Origin: Anaerolineales bacterium
GTDB taxonomy: Bacteria; Chloroflexota; Anaerolineae; Anaerolineales; UBA11858
Assembly (NCBI GenBank): GCA_016785015.1
Contig: JADHTJ010000001.1
Span: 41,028-105,027, forward strand
DNA: 64,000 nt
Direction of reading: 5' to 3'
In this document: in pieces, positions 36,301-45,620 of the stretch
Layout: the number at the start of each line of letters is the position of its first letter
How positions within the stretch are numbered: position 1 is the first letter of the stretch
Translations under genes and position numbers: made by a program
Notes under the pieces: generated by a model
What the model was told of the DNA's origin: nothing
Seen by the model: the letters and a program-made list of their open reading frames with translations, nothing else
Databases searched by the model: none

Positions 36301-36962
36301 TCGAGCTGTTATCCCAAAACCCCATCTTTGCCAACCTTAGCAGTCAGGACCAAGAATCTCTCGCGAAATCAGCTATCACCCGCAATTACCAGAAAGGTGA
36401 ATGGATTTCCCATCTGGGTGATGTCTGGCCTTATATCTTTGTAGTAGAAGAGGGGTGCGTTACACCGCTCAAAGAGTCTTCTGAGCGCAGCTTAATTGTA
36501 GTTGAATTAGGAGTGGGTGAAGTGTTCTGGGGGTTGAGTTTCTTTCTGGAAGCAGCACTGATGCCGGTAGCATTAGTCGCCAAGGATGTCTGCCGCATCT
36601 CCATGTGGCCGATCGATCATATCAAACCGCTTTTGCTGAAAAATGGGCAAATGTCCTGGGAACTAACGCGCCTGATGGTGCAGCGCATGCAATATGCCAG
36701 CGATATCCTTGACGAATTCGCCTTCCAACCCGTAACTGGCCGCCTGGCGCGCCTGTTATTAGAGCATTTTGATGATGCCGTGGGGGATTACGTAGCCCGC
36801 GATATGACCCTGGACGAAATGGCAGCGCGCATTGGCACCACACGTGAGATGGTCTGCCGACAGCTATATAAATTTGCTGATCAGGGGACTATTCAGATCA
36901 ACCGCACGGAGTTTATGATCTCAGACCAGGAACGTTTGGAGAATATCGCTGGGAAAATATAG
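36291..36962 (+). CDS. Crp/Fnr-family regulator (paralog 2)
   Basis: HTH MTLDEMAARIGTTREMVCRQLYKFADQGTIQINR; overlaps paralog 1 by 10 nt. Confidence 0.92.
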   Translation: MQLIELLSQNPIFANLSSQDQESLAKSAITRNYQKGEWISHLGDVWPYIFVVEEGCVTPLKESSERSLIVVELGVGEVFWGLSFFLEAALMPVALVAKDVCRISMWPIDHIKPLLLKNGQMSWELTRLMVQRMQYASDILDEFAFQPVTGRLARLLLEHFDDAVGDYVARDMTLDEMAARIGTTREMVCRQLYKFADQGTIQINRTEFMISDQERLENIAGKI

Positions 36963-37049
36963 CCCCCTGATTCGCCCTGAATAATTTTGTTTAGGTATTT
37001 GCTTTATTCTTCCCCCATCTCCCCGTCCCCTCTGGAATGGGGGGGGTGT

Positions 37050-37102
37050 AAAAAATAGGTGTGTGTGGCGCACGGCGCCAGCACACACCTATTTTTTACT
37101 AT
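37050..37102. terminator. Bidirectional terminator-like hairpin between convergent genes
   Basis: GTAAAAAATAGGTGTGTGTGGCGCACGGCGCCAGCACACACCTATTTTTTAC. Confidence 0.7.
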
Positions 37103-38222
37103 TTCCCCTCACCCCATTGCTAACAAAATCCAAGATTTCTTGCACAGAAAAGCCCCCCAGCCCTAAAGATTCGACCGTGCGTCCGGTTTGGCGATAATCC
37201 GTCTGATTTACCACACTGGAGAGGGTGATAATGGCATCCATCGTGGGGGTTGGCACACCCGCCAATCTTCCGAAAGAAGCCAGCGGAACTAAACCGAAAG
37301 GCACATCCTCGGTCAGCAGTCGGCTGTTTGTGGAATGTGGGCCTTTGGCGTGCCCATGAATGGGGGAATCCCTGAACATCTCATGCAGGTTATCGCCGGA
37401 CATGCCCTGATGCCCGTAGTATTTATCTAATTCTTCAAGAATTGAAGTTGCTGGGATAGCATAGGCTTTGGCAATGGCCAAACGTTCTTCGTCAAGCCTA
37501 TCGCCAATTCTCCCTGTCCCCGGTGTGTACCCATCCGGGTAAAAATGCCATACTTTCTGATCAGGGTTTTCCGTAAATCCCAAGTTCATCAAAACCCCTG
37601 GGGGATGAACAACGTGATTGAGATTGTTGAAACTGGTTTCTAAAACATTGCCCACTGGAGAGAACTGGGGGAAAATGGGCGTAAGTTGATCAATGACCCT
37701 TTGCGTATGATGAACTGGCAGCGCCGCCAGGGGCAGATGTTTCTTAAACCCACGCGCCCAGACTCCATTGCCATTTTCTTTTTTTACGGCATACATCAAA
37801 GATGTGGTCTCAGCCAGAATGACTTCATCTGAGCCGCCATGTTTGAGTAGTTCTTGGCGAAACTCTAGAGCACCACAAACGCAGCCCGGAACCAGCACCA
37901 CAGTTTGACCTTTCCCTAAAAATGGCACGCAGGCGCGGGCGATGGGTTTGTGTCCTTGGGCAGTTGTGATCACCAAAATGATTTCGGCGCCCATTAATGC
38001 AGTCCCAATATCAGTGGTTACCAACGCTGGTTGTGCGAAGCCTTCCCCGGCAACACCGCGCAAGGCAATGCCCCCCTTTTTGAGCACAGGCTCGATGTTA
38101 TCCGCAAATTCAGGGCTTTCATAAAGGCGGACTTCATATCCGCGTAAGGTCAGATCGGCGGCAGTGCAAAAACCACCATTGCCTGCGCCGATAATCGTAA
38201 AGACCGGTTTATCCATAATCAA
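37089..38222 (-). CDS. NAD/NADP octopine/nopaline dehydrogenase family protein
   Basis: FTIIGAGNGGFCTAADLTLRGYEVRLYE Rossmann; NHVVHPPGVLMNLG family signature. Confidence 0.88.
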   Translation of the reverse strand: MIMDKPVFTIIGAGNGGFCTAADLTLRGYEVRLYESPEFADNIEPVLKKGGIALRGVAGEGFAQPALVTTDIGTALMGAEIILVITTAQGHKPIARACVPFLGKGQTVVLVPGCVCGALEFRQELLKHGGSDEVILAETTSLMYAVKKENGNGVWARGFKKHLPLAALPVHHTQRVIDQLTPIFPQFSPVGNVLETSFNNLNHVVHPPGVLMNLGFTENPDQKVWHFYPDGYTPGTGRIGDRLDEERLAIAKAYAIPATSILEELDKYYGHQGMSGDNLHEMFRDSPIHGHAKGPHSTNSRLLTEDVPFGLVPLASFGRLAGVPTPTMDAIITLSSVVNQTDYRQTGRTVESLGLGGFSVQEILDFVSNGVRGNSKK

Positions 38223-39375
38223 TGCTAACTCCAGTGTTGGCCAGGGAATCTCTTATTTCTAAAGCCATTTTTTTGACAGTCCGTCCGGAAAGGCGGAAAT
38301 CTTCATCTAACAAATCACAAGCTTCATCAACAAACATCGAAACGGTTGGACAGGGCACACCGAGAAGTTTTGCCAGTCCTTCCAGGGGTACCATACCATA
38401 AGGAATATCTTCCTCGATGAGACGAACATGGGTGGTTGTGGGGCCGGGCACTGCTTCGAGGTGAATTTGTCCGCTACGAGAGCGCATGCGCGAGCGGAAC
38501 CACTCATAAAGATTGGTCACTTCTACGCCCTCGAATGGTGGGTAGGCGTTTACCAGGAATTTATACAAAGGCATCATCTCCACATTGCAAGCATGGGCGA
38601 TTGCAATGCGTTCTTGATCGACGATCTCCATCAGTTCACCCACTTCAGGCGTTATACCTTCTGCGTACAGTGCCCAGGCTTTTCTACCACGCACTTTGTC
38701 CAAATTGCGCAATACTACCACAGGATGCACAACCATGTTAGCGCCGGAAAGGCCCGTATAGAGCACATCCGGGAACAGGTTGATGTGCGGATAAACCTTG
38801 TATAACCAGCGCCTGAATTCACCCGGCAGCTTGTCAGAGGGAGAAAAAGACGCATCCAATGCTCCCTTTACACCGCGCACCCATACGCGACCTTGCACCT
38901 CTTTATCCAATTTAGTGGCGTAAGGCAAGATATTAAATTCACCAACGATGGGTAATTCGGTGCAGCCACCCGCGCGCAAAGAAGCCTGCATTTCCCAGGT
39001 CGATCCCAGGGTACCAGAGCCAATCATCATGATTTGGCTGGGTTTGATATGCTCAGCGATGGCTAGCCCAAGATGGTCAATAGCCGGTTGAGTGCCCGCC
39101 ATTATGATCAGATCAACACCCTGAATAGCTTCCACGGGGTCATTTGTGACCACGGCTAATGGATATTCCCGCCCCTCGTCTCCGCCAATTTCACCGCGGG
39201 CGAAGATGCGGTTCTGATTTTCTCGGATAGGGTCCAGACGATAGGAACTGCGGTTATAGAGGGAAACCCACTCAACGTCACCTTTTTCTAAGAAATGGGC
39301 TGCAAAAGTAATACCGCCGTTGCCGGCACTCAACACCGCTACTCTTTTAATCTCACCATGCGCTGTTTTCTCCAT
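38209..39375 (-). CDS. NAD/NADP octopine/nopaline dehydrogenase family protein (paralog)
   Basis: VAVLSAGNGGITFAAHFLEKGD; ANMVVHPVVVLRNLDKV; overlaps the previous gene by 14 nt. Confidence 0.85.
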   Translation of the reverse strand: MEKTAHGEIKRVAVLSAGNGGITFAAHFLEKGDVEWVSLYNRSSYRLDPIRENQNRIFARGEIGGDEGREYPLAVVTNDPVEAIQGVDLIIMAGTQPAIDHLGLAIAEHIKPSQIMMIGSGTLGSTWEMQASLRAGGCTELPIVGEFNILPYATKLDKEVQGRVWVRGVKGALDASFSPSDKLPGEFRRWLYKVYPHINLFPDVLYTGLSGANMVVHPVVVLRNLDKVRGRKAWALYAEGITPEVGELMEIVDQERIAIAHACNVEMMPLYKFLVNAYPPFEGVEVTNLYEWFRSRMRSRSGQIHLEAVPGPTTTHVRLIEEDIPYGMVPLEGLAKLLGVPCPTVSMFVDEACDLLDEDFRLSGRTVKKMALEIRDSLANTGVSIDYG

Positions 39376-39384
39376 GACTTACTC

Positions 39385-40518
39385 CTAATCAATTTTCAAC
39401 CAATAATCACCAACCTTGTATTTCGACATCTTTTTTTCATCTAATTCTGCGCCCAAGCCCACGCGATCTTGCGGCACGATGATCTCTGCCCCATCGTAAA
39501 GCACCGGCTCTTTGAGAATATCATCCTTGAGGCGGCGCACCGATGTCAGCGCGTGACCGATTTCAAACAAGCCAGGAGTCGATGCAGCAAAATGCAGCCC
39601 AGACATCACGCTGACACCCATTTCGATCATCGAGTTGATGAACATCTTTCCACCAGATGCATCCACAAGGGCAGCAATCTTTTTGGCGTTGAGCAGGCCG
39701 CCCTGTTTGGTGGTTTTGATGCTGTAGAAATCGGCCGCACGCTTTTTGATGATGCGCAAAGCATCCTGGGTGCTAGAGAGACTCTCGTCAACGCCAACGG
39801 GGATATTAACAGAGCGAACAATCTCGGCCATACCATCCAGATCGTGGCGGGGAACCGGCTGTTCGATCATGGCGACGTTATATTCTTCGAGTTGTTTGAT
39901 CGTGTTGATGGCTGTCCCCACAGTCCAGCCCTGGTTAGCGTCACAGCGGATATGGACATCTGTTCCAACCTCGTTGCGGACTGCTGCCACCCGGGCAATG
40001 TCTTGCTCTGGAGGCAAGATGCCCAATTTCAAGCCAATGGTGCCATAACCTTCCTCGGCTTTGGCTGCGGCTTCGCGGGCATTGACATCGGGCGGCTCGC
40101 TGCCCAAGGACCACATAATTGGAATGCGCTCACGTACCAACCCGCCCAGTAATTGGTAGACTGGAACCCCCAGTGCTTTACCCAAAAGATCATGACAGGC
40201 CAGATCAACGGCGGCTTTGGCGAAAGGATTTCCCACACAAACAGCATCCATGCGTTTGTGGATAGCCTCGATTGCTAATGGATCCATGCCCAAGACCGCC
40301 GGACCGAGGTGATGCCTTAGCATGGTCATCACAGTGTGCTGGCTCTCACCGGTGAACATCAAAGCTGGATCGGTTTCCCCAACCCCAATTAACCCCTCGT
40401 CCGTATAGATTTCTAGAATAATGGATTGTGTGCTGGTTATTGTTCCCATCACCGCGATGTGATAGCTTTTCAGCGTGGGGATATTGACAGCACTAATGTT
40501 GAGAGCGGTAATTCTCAC
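39385..40518 (-). CDS. Enolase superfamily, mandelate racemase/muconate lactonizing enzyme-like
   Basis: GLKLGI, IRCDANQGW, MIEQPVP, GVDESL, YSIKTTKQGG. GTG start at 40518 (VRITALNISAVNIP) is preferred over the 477-aa ORF start. Confidence 0.9.
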   Translation of the reverse strand: MRITALNISAVNIPTLKSYHIAVMGTITSTQSIILEIYTDEGLIGVGETDPALMFTGESQHTVMTMLRHHLGPAVLGMDPLAIEAIHKRMDAVCVGNPFAKAAVDLACHDLLGKALGVPVYQLLGGLVRERIPIMWSLGSEPPDVNAREAAAKAEEGYGTIGLKLGILPPEQDIARVAAVRNEVGTDVHIRCDANQGWTVGTAINTIKQLEEYNVAMIEQPVPRHDLDGMAEIVRSVNIPVGVDESLSSTQDALRIIKKRAADFYSIKTTKQGGLLNAKKIAALVDASGGKMFINSMIEMGVSVMSGLHFAASTPGLFEIGHALTSVRRLKDDILKEPVLYDGAEIIVPQDRVGLGAELDEKKMSKYKVGDYWLKID

Positions 40519-40650
40519 AGGTAGCTCCCTTGGCAATGGGAGCATTCTACTACATTTATATTGTCCAGACAGATGTTTGCAGAATAGTTGTAGGGCGTAT
40601 GTCCTTACACGCCGAGGTTTTATGAAAAATCTCGGCGGATATCGAAATCC

Positions 40651-40794
40651 GGTAGGACGGTACTTAACCGTGGATATTGAACTCAGCCGCAGAACTGTCA
40701 TTCTGAGGAGCGAAGGAAGCGAAGCGGCTGAAGCGACGAAGAATCTTACTCTTTGAGTGACAAATACATAGATTCTTTGCTCCCACCGAAGGTG
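40651..40794 (+). repeat. Dispersed ~144-bp repeat, copy 2
   Basis: See 28096-28239. Confidence 0.75.
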
Positions 40795-40825
40795 AAAGTG
40801 TTTGGGGACAGCCAACAACCAGAAC

Positions 40826-41095
40826 TTAGTTTGAAGATCCGCTCAAAGGGTTCTGTCTCTTGAATAATAATTCTAATCCCCTGGCGCGTTCGGCTCTGGT
40901 TTCAAAGGTATCCAGGTATAACAGCAGAGCCTTACCATTGTGCGGGTCATTATTGAGCACAGTCAGCAAGAGCTTACGTGCATCAGCCTTTTTCCCTGAG
41001 TCGGATAACATCAAGGCCTGATTGAGCAATCTTTTGGTGGATGGCATAAACATCACCCCCTTCCCTTTGATTCGATTTAGAAATCTAAACTCCAT
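40826..41095 (-). CDS. Small hypothetical (TPR-like) protein
   Basis: RLLNQALMLSDSGKKADARKLLLTVLNNDPHNGKALLLYLD resembles a TPR helix pair. Confidence 0.55.
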   Translation of the reverse strand: MEFRFLNRIKGKGVMFMPSTKRLLNQALMLSDSGKKADARKLLLTVLNNDPHNGKALLLYLDTFETRAERARGLELLFKRQNPLSGSSN

Positions 41096-41157
41096 ACTCT
41101 TTCCCCTTTAATGGCAAGGGAGGGATCCCCCTCACCCATCCCTCGCCCTAGTACTAG

Positions 41158-43074
41158 TTATTTGTTGGCAGCCTGATTCTCCCAAATGATGACCATCGAT
41201 TGCGCTGCGATAACCACATCCAAGTCGCCATCTCCGTCCATATCTCCAGCATCTAGCCATCTGGGTGACTCGCCGATTTCGCCAACATAGTCCTTTTGCC
41301 ATAACCCCACGAAAGGTTCGGCATTACCTCTCCACAAGATCAATTCTGGGGCATCGTCCCGATTGTTGCTACCTGAGAATACATCCAAGAATCCGTCGAG
41401 ATTGAAGTCTGCAATCGCGAAGGTACTGGCGTGAACATCGGTCTCACCGACATCTGTGCTTTGCCACAAGCTATCGAAGGGTTGACCATTGTTACGCCAA
41501 ATCATGATTTCGTAATCCTCGCGGAAGTCACTGCTAGCTGCCAGGTCAGGCCAGCCATCCTGATCGAAATCGGCCATTATTACTTCCTGGATATCCCCCT
41601 CACTTATGCCAACATTGTTGGGCAGCCACATCCCATCAAAAGGGGCGCCATCATTTTGCCAAACAATGATTTCGAAATCTTCATCGCGGCGGCCACCTGT
41701 AGCAATATCTAAATCTCCATCCTGGTCGAAGTCGGCGGCTTCGAGATCGAAAACACTGTCGTCGGTGACGCCCAAGTCATATCCTGACCACTCGCCAGCA
41801 AATGATCCTCCAGGATTTTCCCAGAGACGCAACTCCACTTCTGCTTCGCCCGCCGCACCGGATACCAGATCAATATCACCATCGCCATCGAAATCCCCTG
41901 ATGTTATGGTGCCCACATCATGGGTAGTCGCGCCAACATCGGTTGCGTTCCAGATTGCGTCAAAGGGAGAGCCGTTATTTTCCCAAAGGCGCACCTCGAA
42001 ATCCGCCGGTTTCGTGTTCCCAGAAGCAATATCCAGGTCACCATCCTGATCAAAGTCGGCGATGGAAAGTTGGATAAAAACAGCGTTACTTTTACCAATA
42101 ATGTGCTCATCCCAAGGGAATCCAATCAGTTCGCCAGGGTTTTCCCAGACCAGGATACGATTACGGCTACCACTATTCCTGGTGGTGATAATGTCCTGAT
42201 CGCCATCGTTGTCGAGATCTGCCAGGGTAATAAAACGTGCTGGGTCTAAACCCGTAGCTACGACATGCCCAAGGGAGAAAGAATCTGAAAGGCTCTCAAA
42301 TTCGAGTTGCGGTGGGGTGGTGATCACACCATAAACAGCTACATTATCCACGAGCATCTGGGTGCTGACAGATGACCCGCCGATGGATAAAGCCTGCTGT
42401 TTGTACACATCAAAATCTATTTGCGAAGTAGATGTATATTTATGCTCGCCATCGCGGAAGAAACTGATCGTACCATTTTCATTAACCTGAATACGATAAT
42501 GGTGCCAGCTATCATTAAGCGGCTCGAACGATTCGAATTCTCTGTCACCAACCCCAAGCCGGTATTCCACATAATTGAAATCGCTTTCTGCCGCAATATA
42601 GATCTCGGCGATGTTCTCAGCCTGGCTGTCGATGCCCGTATAGCCCTTTGAATTTGTTTGACTGATGCCAATGTGAAGACTTTGATGAGTCGCTTCGCTG
42701 GTCTGACCTTTGGCCCAGAATTCAATTGCCGTACCCCCTACCAAATCCAAATTGAAGCGGGACACAACCCCACTGAGGTATTCAACATCACCGTTGGGGT
42801 TCAATGCCGTGCTGCTTTCGTAGCCCATTTCATTGCGCAGCGCCGGGCTTGGGGAACCCCAGGGCTTCCACATCACTCTGTCGAAGCCATTATCCCAACC
42901 TTCTTCGAATACCAGTGGCAGATCGCTGGGCTCATTAACACCAAAATCGATCAATCCGCTTTGCTCATCTTGACTTGATGAGGGTCTGACCCCGGCATTG
43001 AAGACGCAGGCGGAACTGATCAACGTGAGTAAAATGGATGTGATTAGAATTGAAAGGCGGACATATTTTCGCAT
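41158..43074 (-). CDS. FG-GAP/VCBS-repeat lipoprotein with LamG-like region
   Basis: Lipobox LISSAC; repeated ADFDQDGDLDIASG / GDFDGDGDIDLVSG motifs. Confidence 0.9.
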   Translation of the reverse strand: MRKYVRLSILITSILLTLISSACVFNAGVRPSSSQDEQSGLIDFGVNEPSDLPLVFEEGWDNGFDRVMWKPWGSPSPALRNEMGYESSTALNPNGDVEYLSGVVSRFNLDLVGGTAIEFWAKGQTSEATHQSLHIGISQTNSKGYTGIDSQAENIAEIYIAAESDFNYVEYRLGVGDREFESFEPLNDSWHHYRIQVNENGTISFFRDGEHKYTSTSQIDFDVYKQQALSIGGSSVSTQMLVDNVAVYGVITTPPQLEFESLSDSFSLGHVVATGLDPARFITLADLDNDGDQDIITTRNSGSRNRILVWENPGELIGFPWDEHIIGKSNAVFIQLSIADFDQDGDLDIASGNTKPADFEVRLWENNGSPFDAIWNATDVGATTHDVGTITSGDFDGDGDIDLVSGAAGEAEVELRLWENPGGSFAGEWSGYDLGVTDDSVFDLEAADFDQDGDLDIATGGRRDEDFEIIVWQNDGAPFDGMWLPNNVGISEGDIQEVIMADFDQDGWPDLAASSDFREDYEIMIWRNNGQPFDSLWQSTDVGETDVHASTFAIADFNLDGFLDVFSGSNNRDDAPELILWRGNAEPFVGLWQKDYVGEIGESPRWLDAGDMDGDGDLDVVIAAQSMVIIWENQAANK

Positions 43075-43257
43075 TGTGGTCTCCTATCCACCGGATCCAG
43101 CATACCCACAAGAGAGTCGCTATCCCCCCAAGGGGGCTCATCCCCTCTCTTGCTGAGCCCCACATATACTCTGAATAAGGCAATTGCCAATCCAGTACTA
43201 GAGTACTCGAAACATCATGTTCAAGTCTTTACAGTTATATAGCAGATTATAACTTTT

Positions 43258-44205
43258 TTATTGCCGATTTTTATGGTTATAGTCGCTTATTCCCCCATTA
43301 TCACGAAATTCGTCCTTCTCTTGCTCGAGTGTTTCAGAAATCGGCGCTTTGGGCAGATAAAACGTGACGATGGATCCTTGCCCAAAAACACTAGAAATTT
43401 GGATTGCTCCGCCATGCTGTTCAACGATTCGCTGGACGATGGGGAGTCCTAATCCGCTGCCAGGTCGCTGGTTTGTGCGGGCATCTGGTACTCGATAAGC
43501 CTGATCGAAGATATGTGGCAGCATTTCATCAGATATCCCCACACCATCATCAGATACTGAAACCTGAAGGGAAACTTCTGTTGGGCTGATACTGATGATG
43601 ATCTCGCGACTGCCTAGGCGCGAATATTTCAAACCATTATCGACCAAATTCTCAACCACTCGTGTGATCCAATCTCGATTAGCCAAAACTCTTGGCGGGT
43701 GATCGGGGCCGTGGTAAGTCAATTCGATCCCCTGATCAGCAGCGCGATCGGCTTGCGACATGATCACACTGGCAATAACTGCGCGCATTTGCACCGGCTG
43801 CAATTTGATATGTAAGCCGGGGTTTTCGAGTTGAGCCAACATGCGCAAGTCGGCGGTCAGGCGCGAGAGGCGTTGGGTATCTGATTCTATCTGGTCAAGA
43901 TAAATCTCACTGGGATCATCCACCCCAATAACCTGGCGCAGGTTTGCCAAACCACCAAGAATACTCTGCAGAGGGTTCGATACTTCGTGAGAAATATATC
44001 TCATGAAATCGAGATAGGCTTGTTCTGTTCTAGAAACGGGGCGATTTGAGCCAGCATAGTATTCCCCCAGTTCTCTTAGGTGTTTTTGAGCGCGGCGGGA
44101 CCTGTTGAAGAAAATCCAGGTTGAGATAATCAATGTTGGAATAGCTATCAAGGCCAAGATGATAATCAGCAAACCAGGGAAAGCGAACTCAACATAAAAT
44201 GGCAT
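43258..44205 (-). CDS. Sensor histidine kinase
   Basis: MRYISHEVSNPLQSILGGLANL; VSDDGVGISDEMLPHIFDQAYR; GSGLGLPIVQRIVEQHGG. Confidence 0.95.
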   Translation of the reverse strand: MPFYVEFAFPGLLIIILALIAIPTLIISTWIFFNRSRRAQKHLRELGEYYAGSNRPVSRTEQAYLDFMRYISHEVSNPLQSILGGLANLRQVIGVDDPSEIYLDQIESDTQRLSRLTADLRMLAQLENPGLHIKLQPVQMRAVIASVIMSQADRAADQGIELTYHGPDHPPRVLANRDWITRVVENLVDNGLKYSRLGSREIIISISPTEVSLQVSVSDDGVGISDEMLPHIFDQAYRVPDARTNQRPGSGLGLPIVQRIVEQHGGAIQISSVFGQGSIVTFYLPKAPISETLEQEKDEFRDNGGISDYNHKNRQ

Positions 44206-44910
44206 CTATAGGTCCTTGAATTTATAACCCCAACCATGTGCTGAGAAAATATACATCGGCCTATCAGGTTCAGGTTCTATCTTTCTGCGCAATCTTGCGA
44301 TGCAGGTGTTGACAGCCATATCGGAAACATTGCCAGTAGTATCTTTCCAAACAAATTCAATCAAATCATCTCTGGTGCATGGCGCCCCAGCGTGATCCAA
44401 CAGATAGAGCAATAAGTCAAATTCGAGCACGGTTAGGGAGGGATCATTATCGCCAGCCTTGATTTCCCTGCGATCGCGATGAATATGTAGGTAATCATCG
44501 ATTTCCAGCCAGCCAGCCGTTTTCCCAGAACTATTCATACTGCGTGCCAGACGCAATAAGGCACGTACCTCAGCGACTAATACCGGTAATTCAAAGGGCT
44601 TGGTGATATATTTATCCGCCCCAACTTCTAGCCCCACCACCTGATCCAGGGTTTCCTTCTTCTCCCCAGAGATCATAATGATAGGGATGTAGTGCGCACG
44701 CCGACGGATCTCCCGGCAGACTTCCAAGCCATCGACTTTGGGCATGCGCACATCGAGGATAACAATATCAGGCGAAAGACTCTCCAAACAATCGAGGGCT
44801 TCTTCGCCATCAACTGCCAAGGTGACTTCGAATCCTTCACGCTGAAGATAATCGCCAAGAGAAGAGCGGATATTTTCTTCGTCGTCGACGAGTAGAACTT
44901 TGGCTTCCAT
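44206..44910 (-). CDS. OmpR-family response regulator
   Basis: VLLVDDEENIRSSLGDYL...DIVILDVRMPKVDG; C-terminal winged-helix. Confidence 0.95.
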   Translation of the reverse strand: MEAKVLLVDDEENIRSSLGDYLQREGFEVTLAVDGEEALDCLESLSPDIVILDVRMPKVDGLEVCREIRRRAHYIPIIMISGEKKETLDQVVGLEVGADKYITKPFELPVLVAEVRALLRLARSMNSSGKTAGWLEIDDYLHIHRDRREIKAGDNDPSLTVLEFDLLLYLLDHAGAPCTRDDLIEFVWKDTTGNVSDMAVNTCIARLRRKIEPEPDRPMYIFSAHGWGYKFKDL

Positions 44911-45527
44911 CAGGAGATGAGTTTTTCTAAATTAGCTTTAGATTTCTCTTCAACCACAGCATGCAGGCTGTTGTTGTGCGAGTCCATAGTCACGACGACG
45001 GGGAATTCCTTGACCTGCAGCACCCAGATGGCTTCGGGAACCCCAAAATCCATTTTATGCACACCCAAAACCTTTTCCACAGATTTGGCGATTAGTGAAG
45101 CTGCTCCGCCAACTGCGTGTAAGTACACGCCAGGGACTTCATTACAGGCTTGTAACGTTAGCGCACCCATACCGCCCTTGCCAATGACACCTTTCATATT
45201 GAAGTGGCGCATCACATCACCCTGGTATGGTTCTTCGCGAATGCTTGTGGTTGGGCCGGCGGCGACAAATTTGTAGTCACCCGTATCCAGGCCAGAAACA
45301 ACCGGTCCACAGTGATAGATCACCCCGCATTCCAGGATGGGTTTGATGGCTTCATAAACTTCCAGGTCATCGCCCTGGGGTTCGCGGGTCTTTTTGATAA
45401 AAGTTTCGATCATCCATTTGTGGACGGCATCGCGGCCAGTCAGCATCTGGCCGGTCAGGGCAATCGTATCGCCGACTTTCAAGCTGTGGATAACTTCATC
45501 AGAAATGGGGATATTGACTTTGCGCAT
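44910..45527 (-). CDS. Class I fumarate hydratase / tartrate dehydratase beta-subunit-type protein
   Basis: LKVGDTIALTGQMLTGRDAVHKWM; IYHCGPVV; AAGPTTSIREEPYQ; VIGKGGMG. Stop overlaps the downstream ATG (TGATG). Confidence 0.88.
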   Translation of the reverse strand: MRKVNIPISDEVIHSLKVGDTIALTGQMLTGRDAVHKWMIETFIKKTREPQGDDLEVYEAIKPILECGVIYHCGPVVSGLDTGDYKFVAAGPTTSIREEPYQGDVMRHFNMKGVIGKGGMGALTLQACNEVPGVYLHAVGGAASLIAKSVEKVLGVHKMDFGVPEAIWVLQVKEFPVVVTMDSHNNSLHAVVEEKSKANLEKLIS

Positions 45528-45620
45528 GGTATTCTCCTACGATTTATTGCCGCAGAGACGCTGAGTGCACAGAGCAATTCAAAATGAAATCTCAGCGAAC
45601 GCTGTGTCTCTACGGTGAAA

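Noticed and set aside
39469-40152. 227-aa plus-strand ORF
   Set aside because: Antisense to the enolase-superfamily gene.
45545-45615. CGCAGAGACGCTGAGTGCACAGAG...CTCAGCG...TCTCTACGG intergenic repeat
   Set aside because: Looks like a common dispersed intergenic repeat; only one clear copy in the window, so no claim made.
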